Shown here piece by piece: positions 47,654-58,738 of a stretch of 64,000 nucleotides of DNA. Source of the stretch: Arsukibacterium sp. MJ3 (GTDB lineage: Bacteria; Pseudomonadota; Gammaproteobacteria; Enterobacterales; Alteromonadaceae). The translations under genes were made by a program, and so were the position numbers. Each line of letters opens with the position of its first letter. Within the stretch, counting starts at the first letter, position 1. The DNA lies in the NCBI RefSeq assembly GCF_000987765.1, contig NZ_LAHP01000008.1:1-64000 (forward strand). The letters are read 5' to 3'. The notes under the pieces were generated by a model. It saw nothing but the letters and a program-made list of their open reading frames with translations, was not told the origin of the DNA and did no database searches.

Positions 47654-49315
47654 TTACTCTTCCGTTTTACCCCAAGTATCACGCAGTGCTACTGTACGAT
47701 TGAAAACCAGTTTCGCCGCAGCAGAGTCGCGGTCAGCACAGTAATACCCTTCCCGCTCAAATTGATATGCTTGTTGCGCTATTGCCCCTTGTAATGAAGG
47801 CTCAGCGTAACCCTGTTTTATCACCAATGATTGCGGATTTATTACCGTTAAAAAATCAGCTTCAGCCGCCGGATTTGCCACACTAAATAACCGGTCGTAT
47901 ACCCTAAACTCAGCAGGCATTGCATGAGTAGCTTCAACCCAGTGGATTACCCCGCGCACTTTACGGCCATCAGCCGGGTTTTCACCCAGTGTTTCTGGCA
48001 AATAACTACATTTTAGCTCTAGAATATTACCTGCTTCATCCTTAATTACTTCATCAGCATGTATCACATAGGCATTACGTAAACGTACATCGCTGTTAAG
48101 CACCAAGCGCTTATATTTTTTATTGGCCTCTTCCCGAAAATCAGCACGGTCGATATACACCACCGGGCCAAAGGGCAGTTTACGGCTGCCCATCGTCTCA
48201 TCTTTAGGATGATTTGGCGCATCCAACCACTCTATAGTCGCAGGATGGTTGGTAATAGTCACTTTAAGTGGGTCTAAAACAGCCATGGCTCTTGGTGCCG
48301 CAGAATCTAAATCTTCACGAATACAGGCTTCTAAGGCACTCATTTCAATAACATTGTCTTGCTTAGTCACACCAATACGTTTAGCAAATTCGCGAATGGC
48401 CGCCGCGGTATAACCACGCCGGCGCAAACCGGCAATAGTAGGCATACGTGGATCGTCCCAACCGCTAACGGTTTGTTGTTCCACCAGAGTTTGCAGTTTA
48501 CGTTTGCTCATTACTGCAAATTCCAGATTTAAGCGAGAAAACTCAATCTGTTGCGGGTGGCAGGCAATACTAATATTAGTTAAGATCCAATCATATAAAC
48601 GTCGGTTATCCTGAAATTCCAGCGTACAAAGTGAATGAGTAATGCCTTCCAGTGCGTCCGATATACAGTGGGTAAAATCATACATCGGGTAAATACACCA
48701 CTTATCGCCGGTTTGATGGTGATGAGCAAATTTCACCCGATAAATAACCGGATCGCGCATACACATAAAGCTCGAAGCCATATCAATTTTAAGCCGCAAC
48801 GAGCATTCACCCTCTTTGAAGCAGCCAGCACGCATTTTCGCAAACAACGCCAGATTTTCCTCAACGGCGGTGTCACGCGTTGGGCTATTTTTACCTGGTT
48901 GAGTTAAATTGCCACGGTATTCACGCATTTGTTCTGCATTTAAAAAGCATACATAAGCCAGACTTTTTGAAATCAGCTCTACGGCAAAATCATGCAATGC
49001 GTCAAAATAGTCAGAAGAATAGCGTATGTCACCACTCCATTTAAAACCTAACCAATTTACGTCCTGAGCAATCGAATTAACAAAGTCGATATTTTCTTTT
49101 TCAGGATTGGTATCGTCAAAGCGAAGATTACACTGCCCCTGGTAATCTTCAGCAATACCGAAATTTAAACAAATAGATTTAGCATGGCCAATATGCAAAA
49201 AACCATTCGGCTCGGGTGGAAAACGCGTTTGCACCGCGCTATGTTTGCCGCTAACCAGATCGGCATCGATAATCTGCCGGATAAAATTTGTTGGGCGATG
49301 TTCAACGTCCGCCAT
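47654..49315 (-). CDS. glnS: Glutaminyl-tRNA synthetase
   Basis: GlnS charges tRNA-Gln with glutamine. The 553-residue class I enzyme shows the HIGH motif in [14 protein letters not shown], the KMSKS-like MSKRKL near residue 270 and the class-specific [17 protein letters not shown]. The length matches the E. coli enzyme. It is monocistronic, with the halogenase relic lying upstream on the same strand. Confidence 0.97.
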   Translation of the reverse strand: MADVEHRPTNFIRQIIDADLVSGKHSAVQTRFPPEPNGFLHIGHAKSICLNFGIAEDYQGQCNLRFDDTNPEKENIDFVNSIAQDVNWLGFKWSGDIRYSSDYFDALHDFAVELISKSLAYVCFLNAEQMREYRGNLTQPGKNSPTRDTAVEENLALFAKMRAGCFKEGECSLRLKIDMASSFMCMRDPVIYRVKFAHHHQTGDKWCIYPMYDFTHCISDALEGITHSLCTLEFQDNRRLYDWILTNISIACHPQQIEFSRLNLEFAVMSKRKLQTLVEQQTVSGWDDPRMPTIAGLRRRGYTAAAIREFAKRIGVTKQDNVIEMSALEACIREDLDSAAPRAMAVLDPLKVTITNHPATIEWLDAPNHPKDETMGSRKLPFGPVVYIDRADFREEANKKYKRLVLNSDVRLRNAYVIHADEVIKDEAGNILELKCSYLPETLGENPADGRKVRGVIHWVEATHAMPAEFRVYDRLFSVANPAAEADFLTVINPQSLVIKQGYAEPSLQGAIAQQAYQFEREGYYCADRDSAAAKLVFNRTVALRDTWGKTEE

Positions 49316-49356
49316 AATATTAATTGTCCTTGTTAAATCAGATAAAAAGAGCCTTA

Positions 49357-49404
49357 ATGGCCGGCATTATAACACTGCTAATGGCAGTAGCTATTGCCGG
49401 CATG
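49357..49404 (-). other. Large hairpin after the halogenase pseudogene
   Basis: ATGGCCGGCA and TGCCGGCAT form an outer stem with a one-base bulge, and ACTGC/GCAGT forms an inner stem. After a short gap the minus strand reads CTTTTTATC. It probably ends the halogenase transcript before glnS. Confidence 0.5.
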
Positions 49405-49453
49405 GAAAAAAGCGGTATGTACTGGCTATGACTCTTAGTGGCGGGCGCTATAC

Positions 49454-51073
49454 TTAGCCTGCGGGTCGGTAAGCCGTTGGGTATTGTGCCATGCCCAGTA
49501 CCCGGTTTAGCCAGATGGCATGAGATGGCAACTTTTGTCTGGCCATTTGTAATCGCTGGATAATTGCCGGATGCACGCCGGTTGGCGGACGATCTACGCC
49601 ATACCGGTGTTGGCACTCCTCTTCTAAAAAGTCCATCCCATATAAAATACACTCATAACTTTCATGGTTCCATAAACTGCTGGTATCCGTTGCCGGCCGG
49701 TTATCTGCGGATAAGCTATAACTGCTAACGGTGGCCATTCCGGGGTACCATTGATCCTGAAAATCGTGGGCACTGGGTGGTTTAATCCGCAAGTAAGCCA
49801 GTTTTGCTTTTAGTCGTTCGGTGATCCGCTCTGGCTTTTGCACTTCGCGCCAAAATGCGGTATCTGAACGTTTTGTCATACAGTAATGCATATTAATAAA
49901 ATCAAGAATTTCATAAAACCGGTTTGCCATTAACCGGTTATGCCGACCAGCAAACACCGCCATATCCTCGTCATCATAAGGAAAGTGCTCTGCCAGTAGC
50001 GCAGCGCCCAGATCACTTAATTATAAGCCAGTTGATTCCAACGGTTCAATAAACCCGCCCGACAAGCCTATTGCCACACAATTACCACGCCAGTTTCCCT
50101 GGCGCCGGCCCACTTTAAAATCAACCACTCTGGCCTTCAGATGTTCAGTACCCGGCCCCTGATAGGCACGCATTTCCTGCTCGGCCTGTTCCACGCTAAT
50201 AAACTGACTGGAGTGGACATAACCGACAGAGCGCTGATTTTGCATTGGTATATCCCAAATCCAGCCAGCAGAAAGCGCGGTTGCCGTGGTATAGGGCCTG
50301 ACCATGCCAGGATAAAACTTATCATATGGCAGATGCATGGTAATGGCCCTGTCACATAACAGCCACTGTGAGCAGTCTTCAAAACCCACACCTAGCTGCT
50401 CTTCAATTAACTTTGCCTTAAACCCGGTGCAGTCGACAAACAAATCCGCCGTTAAACGCTGCTGCTGATCAGTTGTTACCGCTACAATGCGATCAGAGCC
50501 CTGCATTTCAATGTCGGTTAAATTTGCCAGTCTGTGCACCACCCCGCGTGCGGTGGAAAAGTCGCGCAGGTAATCAGCAAATTTCTGGGCATTCATATGA
50601 TAGGCATAATTTAAATGGGAACCCATATCCCATTTTCCGAGCATTAACGGCGCTAGCCCCATTTCGCAAATAATAGGTTGGGCGGAGCAGGTTTCCATAA
50701 ATGGAATACTGCGGTCGCTCTTTAGCCAGTCGCTGCCGGCTCTGTCGATAGGTTGCACCCGCATACTGGTAAAGGGATGATGGTAAAAACTATTATCGTT
50801 TTGAACACAGTTACAGTATTTAATTGATTGCTTAAAAGTGGCGTCAGTCGCTTTCATAAACTCCAGCTCATCTATCCCTACTACTGTCAGTAAATGGCGC
50901 ATAGAGGGAATGGTTGCCTCGCCGACCAAAATCCTTGGAATATCCGGTGATTCCAGTAGTTCAATCAGCACGTTTTGCTCAGTACCTTGTTTGTTCAGTG
51001 CACCATTGAGGTAAGCTGCCGTCATCCAGCCGGCTGAACCACCACCGACAATCAGCACTTTACGTTTTCGCAT
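49454..51073 (-). pseudogene. Flavin-dependent tryptophan halogenase, interrupted by an in-frame stop
   Basis: The reading frame encodes a PrnA/RebH-type halogenase: flavin site GGGSAGWMTA, ATFKQS with the likely catalytic Lys, the WIWDIP diagnostic motif, and EPLESTGL with the active-site Glu. Directly after that Leu the codon is TAA (50021-50023), and the same frame then continues without interruption as LSDLGAALLAEHFPYDDEDM to 49454. There is no shift or deletion, so a single base change (for example from TAT or TAC) made the stop; in relatives an aromatic or aliphatic residue follows. The truncated product lacks about 190 C-terminal residues. The ATG at 51073 has GGTGGAG upstream. Confidence 0.85.
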
Positions 51074-51108
51074 TGCGCGCTCCACCTTACTTTTCTTATT
51101 ATGTTTTT

Positions 51109-51897
51109 TTAAAAGTAACCGAGTAAACGCCGTAAGCCCGGCGCAGCATATTCAACCAATTGCTTTTGCATATCTGGTAATACCAACGGCAACTCTACTT
51201 TTTGTCCGGCCAGGTTTTCACGATAGGTACCGCTTTGCTCTTTGTCTGACCCTGCCAGAATCCGCTCTCGCCAGTCGGAAGACAATTCAGCTAACCCCAA
51301 AGGCTGCAATAAATCAGTAAAATAGGCTTCTGCTTGCGGTGTATCCAGTTCTTTCAGGTGCTTAATTACGTCCTCATATCTTACCAATTTGCCACCGGTG
51401 CCGAGCCAGGCGACCGCATTATGGGTATAAATTTCATGCAGGGTCGGCGCTTTCTGGTAAATGCCAAAAATCATCATATTTAGCATTTGCTCGATTGAAA
51501 CTTTGCCGCCTTTTAAATGATCCATCGAGCCCTGAAAAGTATCAGACAGAAAAAAACGGGCGCGGGCCAGCACCCAGTCATAGGGGTCACGCACTATCAC
51601 AATTTGCCTGACATTCTTCAGGGCGATTGCTGAGCTGTCAGAGAACAATAAATGGCCCCAGCTGAGTTTTGGTTGTGCAGTACTGAATGCCGCCAGATGC
51701 TGTTGCAAAATAGGGATCTGAATAAACTGCTGATCATATTGCTGGGCTACCGGCACAAACATTCTGAAAATATTTTTCAGCAAATGAGTGCCACATTTTG
51801 GAACAGAATTCAGAAATACCGGCTGCTTCAGCTCAGCTTGCTGAAAATTAGCATTAATGCTGTTTAACGTATCGGGTTTAGCACGGATGGTCGGCAT
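51109..51897 (-). CDS. Sulfotransferase-domain protein
   Basis: The roughly 262-residue protein has the PAPS 5'-phosphosulfate loop PVFLNSVPKCGTHLLKN near residue 27, with the 3'-phosphate-binding stretch VIVRDPYDWVLARARFF near 110. These are the cosubstrate sites of sulfotransferases. The acceptor is unknown. The open frame reaches 52056, but the ATG at 51897 is chosen since AGAGAG lies before it and the upstream part encodes a low-complexity KKYKKYKKYK from a DNA repeat. It lies between a TonB receptor and the halogenase, downstream of the receptor's terminator. Confidence 0.85.
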   Translation of the reverse strand: MPTIRAKPDTLNSINANFQQAELKQPVFLNSVPKCGTHLLKNIFRMFVPVAQQYDQQFIQIPILQQHLAAFSTAQPKLSWGHLLFSDSSAIALKNVRQIVIVRDPYDWVLARARFFLSDTFQGSMDHLKGGKVSIEQMLNMMIFGIYQKAPTLHEIYTHNAVAWLGTGGKLVRYEDVIKHLKELDTPQAEAYFTDLLQPLGLAELSSDWRERILAGSDKEQSGTYRENLAGQKVELPLVLPDMQKQLVEYAAPGLRRLLGYF

Positions 51898-51910
51898 GGT
51901 TCTCTCTTTA

Positions 51911-51937
51911 TATTTCTTGTATTTCTTGTATTTCTTG
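51911..51937. repeat. Three tandem copies of a 9-bp unit before the sulfotransferase
   Basis: TATTTCTTG occurs three times head to tail (CAAGAAATA on the minus strand), ending 13 bp before the sulfotransferase ATG. The lengths keep any upstream frame, but copy changes would alter leader or promoter spacing. Confidence 0.85.
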
Positions 51938-52025
51938 TTACAGATACCCATCATAAAAAGGCGGGCACAGCTAGGTAATGGTTTTACCCTGTTTTTCCCT
52001 GTAGTGTAAACCTGCTTTGTAAATA

Positions 52026-52047
52026 TAAAAGCCGACTTTCGTCGGCA
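52026..52047 (-). terminator. Terminator of the TonB receptor gene or of read-through into it
   Basis: GCCGAC and GTCGGC pair across TTTC (52030-52045), and the minus strand continues CTTTTATATTT. It lies 27 bp after the receptor stop codon, so the sulfotransferase and halogenase probably have their own promoter. Confidence 0.75.
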
Positions 52048-52072
52048 TTTTTTCAACAGCTTAATTTTGCTC

Positions 52073-55039
52073 TTAGAACTGGTAAGACACGTTCAGAAAC
52101 ATCCGGCGACCTAGCCAGTCATACTGGCTATAGAACGCTGACGTACCCATCCGGGTAACCCCGCCAATAGAACTAACCTTTGGTGGCTCTTTATCGAAGG
52201 CATTCGCTACACCAAAGGTTACATCAACCCCGGCATCACGGAAGTCTTTGGTCACTGAGAACGCGTGGTAAATTACTGCATCTGAGTGTAATACCAGCTT
52301 CACTTCGTCACCCCGATAAGTTGCGGTATCACGGTATTCGCCCTGACCATACCGGGTGTAGTTAGACACTGACCCTATATAACGTGCGGTCCAGTTAAAT
52401 GTCCAGTCTTCATAGTCTAATGCAACCATTAGATTACCGACATCTTTAGGCCGGCCAAACTCACCTGTTCTGTCAACCGACTCACTGGTAGCAAACAGCT
52501 GCTGTGATGCCTCTAACTGGCGGGTGTGCTGATAAGTGGTACTTAACTGACCTACTGGCGTATCTATCCGGTAACCTAAGGTTAAGTCGAAACCCCGATT
52601 AATCTGAGTTGCGATGTTCAGGTAACCACCGCGCACATCGCTTATCCGTAAATCAGTAGGATCACGATCAAATTGGACACATAGCGGCTCTGTACTAAAG
52701 TTTTCAGATAAATAACAGTTACCAACGATTTGAGCTGCGCTTAAGTTAGTCACTTCGCCGGTTATCTGAATATCAAAGTAATCTAAAGAAGCGGTAAACT
52801 CAGTAAATTCAGGGATCCAGACTAAACCCATGGTTTTGGCCACAGAAGTTTCTGCACTCAGCTGACCAGCTCCACCGCCTGTCGTCACTGTAGCAGTAAT
52901 CGCGCCACCGCCAAAGTCAGCAGGGATACCTTCAGCGGCACAGTTATTGGCAACAATTTCACGGGTTGTACCTGCGGCTAAACCATCACCCCAGTTAATA
53001 CAAGGATCAATGGCACGTTGTGCAGCAAAACTGGTTTGGTTATTCAGATACAGCTCGTACAAGGCAGGTGAGCGGAACGATGACCCCCGTGATGCCCGCA
53101 CCCGGAAACCCTGACCAATTTGCCAGTTTACGCCGGCTTTAAAGGTGCGATCACTACCATAAGAAGATACGTCGGTATAACGGCGTGAAAGAGTGAAGTC
53201 TAACGCTTCAATTAATGGTAGGTCACGTAATGCCGGGATTTGAAACTCCGCAAATACCGCCTTAGTGTTATGTTTTCCTTCAGTAATACCGGCTGAGGTT
53301 TGGCCCCAGGTGTTTGCGCGTAAAGTTTCAGGTCCTGGTGTATCTTTGATAGAGTCGCGCTGATAGCTGGCGCCTACCGCAACGCCGACAGGTCCAGCCG
53401 GTAATTCAAATAAATCACCGGTCATATAACCTTCCAGTGATTGCTGTTTGTACACGGTATTACCGGTTTGCTGACCAAACAGGAAATCACGCACATCACC
53501 GGTAATATTACCTGCCAGGAACTGCGGGTCTAACCATGGCACATCAATACATGGCACACCACGAATAGCAGTTACTTCGCCAACACAAGAACCCGACTCG
53601 AAGTTATATGGTGATATGGCATCTTCATAAATAAGCTTCGATTGATACTCACCATCACTATGGCTGTCCTGATAAGAAACATCCCAGAACCAGTTACCGA
53701 AGTCACCGTTTAAGCCCAATACAAAACGGCGATAATCAACGGTAATTTTATCACCTGAATGGTCAGTGATTGGCGTCGGGCTTAACCACTGAGCACCAGT
53801 CCAGCCAGCGCTTAATGGATCACCGGCAAAAAAGTCTTCGTTATACTTATAACTCCAGAACTGACGGTAACCGTTGGTTTTAGTGGTTCTGCGATTTAAC
53901 AAGGCTTCACCATACAGCATGACGCTATCGCTCAGTTCATAATCACCCTGAGCATAAGCGGTAAGCAATTCCGTTTCAGGAGTCAGGGTTTCCAGATCTT
54001 GAAACGGATGATCGGCATTGGCTACCGCATCTGAGGTACGATTATAAGCTACTGGGAACCAACCGGGAGGCGTTGTCATAAAATCCGGGTTTGTTGGATC
54101 AGTAGCAAAACCTGGAATATAGTTGCCTAAATTACCGTCGTAATCGAACTGAGCTTTGGCACCGGCTGGTACGTTACCACCTTCACCCTGATAGTCATAC
54201 AGCCAGACATGGCCCCATAATAAGTCATTACAATGGTAGCTGCCGGTTCTTGGGTCAATCGGATCTGCCCGCTCTCCCGTTGCCGGGTCGAAAATATAAC
54301 GCTCTGCACAGTTAAAGAAACTGCGTTGCCCTTGAGCCAACTCTTTTTGTTTTTTATAGTCACCCACTACCCGGAATGAACCGCGGCCAAAGGTTTTACC
54401 GTAAGTACCGTTTAACTGGAAGTTCTCACCACCACTTTCGGTAGGTTGTGAGGTGTTAAAGTTAATAGAACCTTCGTCACCTTTTTTAGTGATAATGTTG
54501 ATAACACCGGCAACCGCATCAGAACCATACAATGACGATGCACCATCTTTTAGAATTTCAATCCGATCAATCGCGGATAACGGCAGCACGTTTGGATCAA
54601 AAGATGATACCTGACCACGAGTACCGGCAGGGCCTGCACGGCGACCGTTTAATAAAATCAGCGTACGGTTGGCACCTAATCCACGTAGTGAGATATTCTC
54701 TGAACCGGTACCACCTTCAGTAACAAAAGCGGTGGAAGCGGCGGCAGTGATCTGGTTTGAACCAGCAGCAACGGTAGAGTTACGTAACAACTCACCCAGG
54801 TTGCTGATACCCTGGCTGGCAGCAAGGCTAGCACTGATTACTTCAATTGGCGCGGCCTGATCCAGGCCATCCGTTCGGATGCGCGAACCGACAACCTGAA
54901 TACGTTCGGTTTTCACTTCGACTTTTTCGGTTTCGTTATTTTGTTCCTGCGCTTGCAGACTAAACATTGACGAGGCCAGTACACAACTGATTGCTATTGC
55001 TAGGGGTTTTATCCTGGAAAGTGGCGCAATATTTTTCAT
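52073..55039 (-). CDS. TonB-dependent outer-membrane receptor
   Basis: The roughly 988-residue protein starts with a signal peptide (hydrophobic to about residue 30, SLQA cleavage). A TonB-box-like segment and a plug domain follow (IQVVGSRIRTDGLDQAAPIEVI, SLRGLGANRTLILLNGRR, DGASSLYGSDAVAGVINI), then a large beta-barrel ending with NVSYQF. The plug sequence is of the type common in Alteromonadales and Caulobacter, often beside halogenase or SapC genes. The ligand is unknown. The ATG at 55039 is preferred because AGGAAAC precedes it; the frame is open further, to 55108. Confidence 0.92.
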   Translation of the reverse strand: MKNIAPLSRIKPLAIAISCVLASSMFSLQAQEQNNETEKVEVKTERIQVVGSRIRTDGLDQAAPIEVISASLAASQGISNLGELLRNSTVAAGSNQITAAASTAFVTEGGTGSENISLRGLGANRTLILLNGRRAGPAGTRGQVSSFDPNVLPLSAIDRIEILKDGASSLYGSDAVAGVINIITKKGDEGSINFNTSQPTESGGENFQLNGTYGKTFGRGSFRVVGDYKKQKELAQGQRSFFNCAERYIFDPATGERADPIDPRTGSYHCNDLLWGHVWLYDYQGEGGNVPAGAKAQFDYDGNLGNYIPGFATDPTNPDFMTTPPGWFPVAYNRTSDAVANADHPFQDLETLTPETELLTAYAQGDYELSDSVMLYGEALLNRRTTKTNGYRQFWSYKYNEDFFAGDPLSAGWTGAQWLSPTPITDHSGDKITVDYRRFVLGLNGDFGNWFWDVSYQDSHSDGEYQSKLIYEDAISPYNFESGSCVGEVTAIRGVPCIDVPWLDPQFLAGNITGDVRDFLFGQQTGNTVYKQQSLEGYMTGDLFELPAGPVGVAVGASYQRDSIKDTPGPETLRANTWGQTSAGITEGKHNTKAVFAEFQIPALRDLPLIEALDFTLSRRYTDVSSYGSDRTFKAGVNWQIGQGFRVRASRGSSFRSPALYELYLNNQTSFAAQRAIDPCINWGDGLAAGTTREIVANNCAAEGIPADFGGGAITATVTTGGGAGQLSAETSVAKTMGLVWIPEFTEFTASLDYFDIQITGEVTNLSAAQIVGNCYLSENFSTEPLCVQFDRDPTDLRISDVRGGYLNIATQINRGFDLTLGYRIDTPVGQLSTTYQHTRQLEASQQLFATSESVDRTGEFGRPKDVGNLMVALDYEDWTFNWTARYIGSVSNYTRYGQGEYRDTATYRGDEVKLVLHSDAVIYHAFSVTKDFRDAGVDVTFGVANAFDKEPPKVSSIGGVTRMGTSAFYSQYDWLGRRMFLNVSYQF

Positions 55040-55212
55040 ATTAGTTTCCTGATATTTTTTTATTATCTTGTGCGGCGGGACCTGCAACGCAACTTTGCCA
55101 AAGTTCAACCGATATCTGAAACTATACTAGTATCTCAAACGAGAATTGCAATTACAAATGTGTGTTTACCGCTAATTTGCGCTATCTCTTTTACTATTTA
55201 CCCATATAAAAT

Positions 55213-55239
55213 AAAAAAACCGCCAGCAGGCGGTTTTTT
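55213..55239 (-). terminator. Terminator of the sdh-suc operon after sucD
   Basis: ACCGCC pairs with GGCGGT around AGCA, with six or more A before and T after, so it can act on both strands. It lies 22 bp past the sucD stop codon. Confidence 0.9.
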
Positions 55240-55260
55240 ATTTGTGCTGTAATTACAGGA

Positions 55261-56133
55261 TTACCAGCCAGTGATTTCTTTTAGTGCTTTACCGATATCA
55301 GCAAGACTTTTCACGGTTTTAACACCGGCATCTTCCAGTGCTGCAAATTTTTCATCCGCAGTACCTTTACCACCAGAGATAATGGCGCCAGCATGCCCCA
55401 TCCGCTTACCTGCAGGTGCAGTAACACCTGCAATGTAAGATACTACCGGCTTAGTCACGTGCTCTTTAATATAAGCAGCCGCTTCTTCTTCAGCTGAGCC
55501 ACCAATTTCACCAATCATCACGATAGCTTCAGTTTTTGGATCTTCTTGAAATAACTTTAAAATATCAATAAAGTTAGAACCTGGAATTGGGTCACCACCA
55601 ATACCAACACAAGTAGACTGGCCAAAACCGTAATCCGTGGTTTGTTTTACCGCTTCATAGGTAAGGGTGCCTGAACGTGACACAATACCCACTTTACCAG
55701 GCAGGTGAATGTGGCCTGGCATAATACCAATTTTACATTCGCCCGGCGTAATAACGCCCGGACAGTTAGGGCCAATTAACACTACACCCAGTTCATCACA
55801 TTTTACTTTAGCTTCCAGCATATCCAGCGTAGGAATGCCTTCAGTAATACAAACAATCAACGTAATGCCGCTGTTTGCCGCTTCTAAAATAGAGTCTTTA
55901 CAAAACGCTGCCGGTACATAAATAACTGACGCCGTAGCACCAGTTGTTTCAACCGCTTCTTGTACTGTGTTAAACACTGGTAAACCAAGGTGCGTTTGGC
56001 CGCCTTTACCGGGTGTTACGCCGCCAACCATTTTAGTGCCGTAAGCAATGGCTTGCTCAGAGTGAAAAGTACCCTGGGCACCAGTAAAACCCTGACAAAT
56101 TACTTTAGTATCTTTATTAATTAATACGCTCAT
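55261..56133 (-). CDS. sucD: Succinyl-CoA synthetase alpha subunit
   Basis: SucD with SucC converts succinyl-CoA to succinate with ATP or GTP formation. The 290-residue protein has the CoA-binding Rossmann start ([16 protein letters not shown]), the [11 protein letters not shown] segment and the phosphorylated His in [17 protein letters not shown] (near residue 246). It begins 10 bp after sucC and is last in the operon. Confidence 0.97.
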   Translation of the reverse strand: MSVLINKDTKVICQGFTGAQGTFHSEQAIAYGTKMVGGVTPGKGGQTHLGLPVFNTVQEAVETTGATASVIYVPAAFCKDSILEAANSGITLIVCITEGIPTLDMLEAKVKCDELGVVLIGPNCPGVITPGECKIGIMPGHIHLPGKVGIVSRSGTLTYEAVKQTTDYGFGQSTCVGIGGDPIPGSNFIDILKLFQEDPKTEAIVMIGEIGGSAEEEAAAYIKEHVTKPVVSYIAGVTAPAGKRMGHAGAIISGGKGTADEKFAALEDAGVKTVKSLADIGKALKEITGW

Positions 56134-56143
56134 TACTTACCCC

Positions 56144-57310
56144 TTATGCCTTAGCCGCTGCTGCAACCACTTGCTTGGCAGCACTGGTCAGGTCTGTGTC
56201 AGCGATAATGTTTAAACCGCTTTCAGTCAGTACTTTCGCTCCTACTTCTGCATTATTACCTTGCAGACGGACAACGACCGGCACTTTAACGCCCACTTCT
56301 TTCACAGCACCAATAACACCTTCAGCAATCATATCGCAACGCACGATACCGCCGAAAATATTAATGAATACCGCTTTTACGGCATCATCAGACAGGATAA
56401 TTTTGAATGCTTCAACAACGCGCTCTTTGGTTGCACCACCGCCAACATCAAGGAAGTTAGCAGGTTGGCCGCCATGCAGTTTAACAATGTCCATGGTACC
56501 CATTGCCAAGCCCGCACCGTTAACCATACAGCCGATATCACCACCTAGAGCAACATAATTCAGCTCCCATGCCGCAGCGTGTGCTTCACGTGGATCTTCT
56601 TGTGAAGGATCCTGCATGGCTTTTAATTCTGGGTGACGATATAACGCATTGCTATCGACAACCAGTTTTGCATCTAGGCAGTGTAAGTCACCAGCCGGTG
56701 TAATAACCAGTGGGTTTACTTCTAACAACGCCAGATCTTTATCCTGAAACAGTTTAGCCAAGCCCATAAATATCTTAACAAATTGGTTAATCTGCTTACC
56801 TTCTAAGCCAAGTTTAAAAGCTAAGTCACGGCCTTGGTAAGGCTGAGCACCGACTAATGGATCAATTGCAGCTTTTAAAATTTTCTCTGGTGTCTCATGG
56901 GCAACAGTTTCAATTTCTACACCACCTTCAGTCGACGCCATAAATACAATACGACGAGAAGAGCGATCGACTACGGCACCTAAATACAATTCTTTTGCAA
57001 TGTCTGTACAAGGTTCAACCAGGATCCGGCTAACCGGCTGGCCTTTTTCATCAGTCTGGTAAGTAACCAGGTTTTTGCCAAGCCATTTTTCTGCGAAAGC
57101 TTTAATCTCTTCTTTCGTTTTTACCAGCTTCACACCGCCGGCTTTACCGCGGCCACCAGCGTGAACCTGAGCCTTGACAACAAATACATCGCCGCCGATT
57201 TTATCTGCAGCGGCTACCGCTTCTTCTACCGTAGCTGCGGCGATACCTTTAGATACCGGCAAACCATATTGGGCAAACAGTTGCTTACCCTGATACTCGT
57301 GCAAATTCAT
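56144..57310 (-). CDS. sucC: Succinyl-CoA synthetase beta subunit
   Basis: The 388-residue subunit has an ATP-grasp domain with [30 protein letters not shown] and GGATKERV near 295. It pairs with SucD and its length matches the E. coli protein. A 147-bp gap with a small hairpin (GGCTGC/GCAGCC) separates it from sucB, so an internal promoter is possible. Confidence 0.97.
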   Translation of the reverse strand: MNLHEYQGKQLFAQYGLPVSKGIAAATVEEAVAAADKIGGDVFVVKAQVHAGGRGKAGGVKLVKTKEEIKAFAEKWLGKNLVTYQTDEKGQPVSRILVEPCTDIAKELYLGAVVDRSSRRIVFMASTEGGVEIETVAHETPEKILKAAIDPLVGAQPYQGRDLAFKLGLEGKQINQFVKIFMGLAKLFQDKDLALLEVNPLVITPAGDLHCLDAKLVVDSNALYRHPELKAMQDPSQEDPREAHAAAWELNYVALGGDIGCMVNGAGLAMGTMDIVKLHGGQPANFLDVGGGATKERVVEAFKIILSDDAVKAVFINIFGGIVRCDMIAEGVIGAVKEVGVKVPVVVRLQGNNAEVGAKVLTESGLNIIADTDLTSAAKQVVAAAAKA

Positions 57311-57457
57311 GGCTAATTTCCGTTCATTTGAATATGGAGGCTGCCCGTTGTGGTGCAGCCTGATATGTCGATCAGCACATAGTATAGTGCCAACCGGCCT
57401 AATACAAAACGCTGTTGTCGCCAGACAACCGCATTTTTGTGTCTTTTCACTGAATAA

Positions 57458-58672
57458 CTAAATATCCAGTAAAATACGGGTTGGATCTTCCAGTAACTCT
57501 TTAATGGTTACCAGGAAACCGACAGACTCTTTGCCATCAATAATCCGGTGATCATAAGAAAGGGCCAGATACATCATAGGTAAAATTTCCATCTTACCAT
57601 CGACTACCATTACCCGGTCTTGAATTTTATGCATACCTAAAATAGCAGACTGTGGTGGATTAATAATTGGCGTAGACATTAACGAACCAAACACACCGCC
57701 ATTGGTAATGGTAAAATTACCACCGGTTAAATCGTCCATAGACAACTTACCGTCACGGCCTTTTAAGGCAATAGCTTTAATGGCTTTTTCAATTTCAGCC
57801 AAATTCATCTTATCGCAGTCGCGCAGTACAGGTGTTACCAAACCCCGTGGTGTTGATACTGCAATACTGATATCAAAATAGTTATGATAAACAATATCAT
57901 CACCATCAATGGCGGCATTCACTTCTGGAAAGCGTTTCAATGCTTCAGTTACCGCTTTAACGTAGAACGACATAAAGCCTAAACGAATATCATGACGCTT
58001 TTCAAATACGTCCTGGTATTGCTTACGCAACTCCATGATAGGTTTCATGTTAACTTCGTTAAAGGTTGTTAACATTGCAGTAGAGTTTTTAGCTTCCAGC
58101 AGCCGGTTAGCAATAGTCTTGCGCAGCCGGGTCATGGGTACCCGTTTCTGACTACGATCTCCTGCTGCTACTGCTGGAGCAGCAGAGGTCGTGCTTTTGC
58201 TACCTGCTGCTACAAATTTTTCAACATCTTCTTTAGTTACCCGACCGTTTTTACCACTGCCTTTAATTTTGCTGGCATCTAACCCCTTTTCAGCAATCAT
58301 CCGCCGCACTGACGGGCTTAACGCATCATCATTGCTTTCATCAGCTGGCGCAGACTCAACCTTGGATTTACTGTCATCTTTTTTGGCTGATGCATCGTCT
58401 TTTTTATCAGCTGAGTCATCTTTCTTGGCAGCCGGTGCGCCGCCAGCCTCCATATTCCCAATAACTTCTTCAGCAGTTACGGTAGCACCGGTATCATGAA
58501 TGATCTCACCCATTACGCCGTCAGCCTGGGCAACTACTTCAAGTACCACTTTGTCAGTTTCAATATCAACTAATACCTGATCGCGTGTTACAGATTCGCC
58601 TGCTTTAACGTGCCAGGTGGCAATGGTTGCATCTGCAACAGATTCTGGAAGTACGGGTACTTTAATATCCAC
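57458..58672 (-). CDS. sucB: 2-oxoglutarate dehydrogenase E2 (dihydrolipoyl succinyltransferase)
   Basis: SucB is the E2 core of the 2-oxoglutarate dehydrogenase complex. The 404-residue protein has one lipoyl domain with the lipoylated Lys in [11 protein letters not shown] (near residue 43), an acidic, lysine-rich linker, the E3-binding domain ([22 protein letters not shown]) and the catalytic domain ending with [16 protein letters not shown]. It lies 66 bp after sucA. Confidence 0.97.
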   Translation of the reverse strand: MDIKVPVLPESVADATIATWHVKAGESVTRDQVLVDIETDKVVLEVVAQADGVMGEIIHDTGATVTAEEVIGNMEAGGAPAAKKDDSADKKDDASAKKDDSKSKVESAPADESNDDALSPSVRRMIAEKGLDASKIKGSGKNGRVTKEDVEKFVAAGSKSTTSAAPAVAAGDRSQKRVPMTRLRKTIANRLLEAKNSTAMLTTFNEVNMKPIMELRKQYQDVFEKRHDIRLGFMSFYVKAVTEALKRFPEVNAAIDGDDIVYHNYFDISIAVSTPRGLVTPVLRDCDKMNLAEIEKAIKAIALKGRDGKLSMDDLTGGNFTITNGGVFGSLMSTPIINPPQSAILGMHKIQDRVMVVDGKMEILPMMYLALSYDHRIIDGKESVGFLVTIKELLEDPTRILLDI

Positions 58673-58709
58673 TTTTTCACCTTTTAACGGTTAGTCTTAT
58701 TTCGTTCAC

Positions 58710-58730
58710 CCGGCTCATACAATAAGCCGG
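58710..58730 (-). other. Intercistronic hairpin between sucA and sucB
   Basis: CCGGCT at 58710-58715 pairs with AGCCGG at 58725-58730 across a 9-nt loop. No T-run follows on the minus strand, so it is likely an RNA-stability element. Confidence 0.45.
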
Positions 58731-58738
58731 ACTATTCA

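Noticed and set aside
49338-49652. Minus-strand ORF of 104 codons overlapping the halogenase end
   Set aside because: It is out of frame with the halogenase and has no family likeness; I considered a frameshift but the halogenase frame itself is continuous.
49964-50023. Frameshift or deletion as the cause of the halogenase split
   Set aside because: Both halves are in the same frame (ends differ by a multiple of three) with no missing residues, so a point nonsense codon explains it.
51911-51937. CRISPR-like repeat
   Set aside because: The 9-bp units are directly abutting with no spacers and there are no cas genes.
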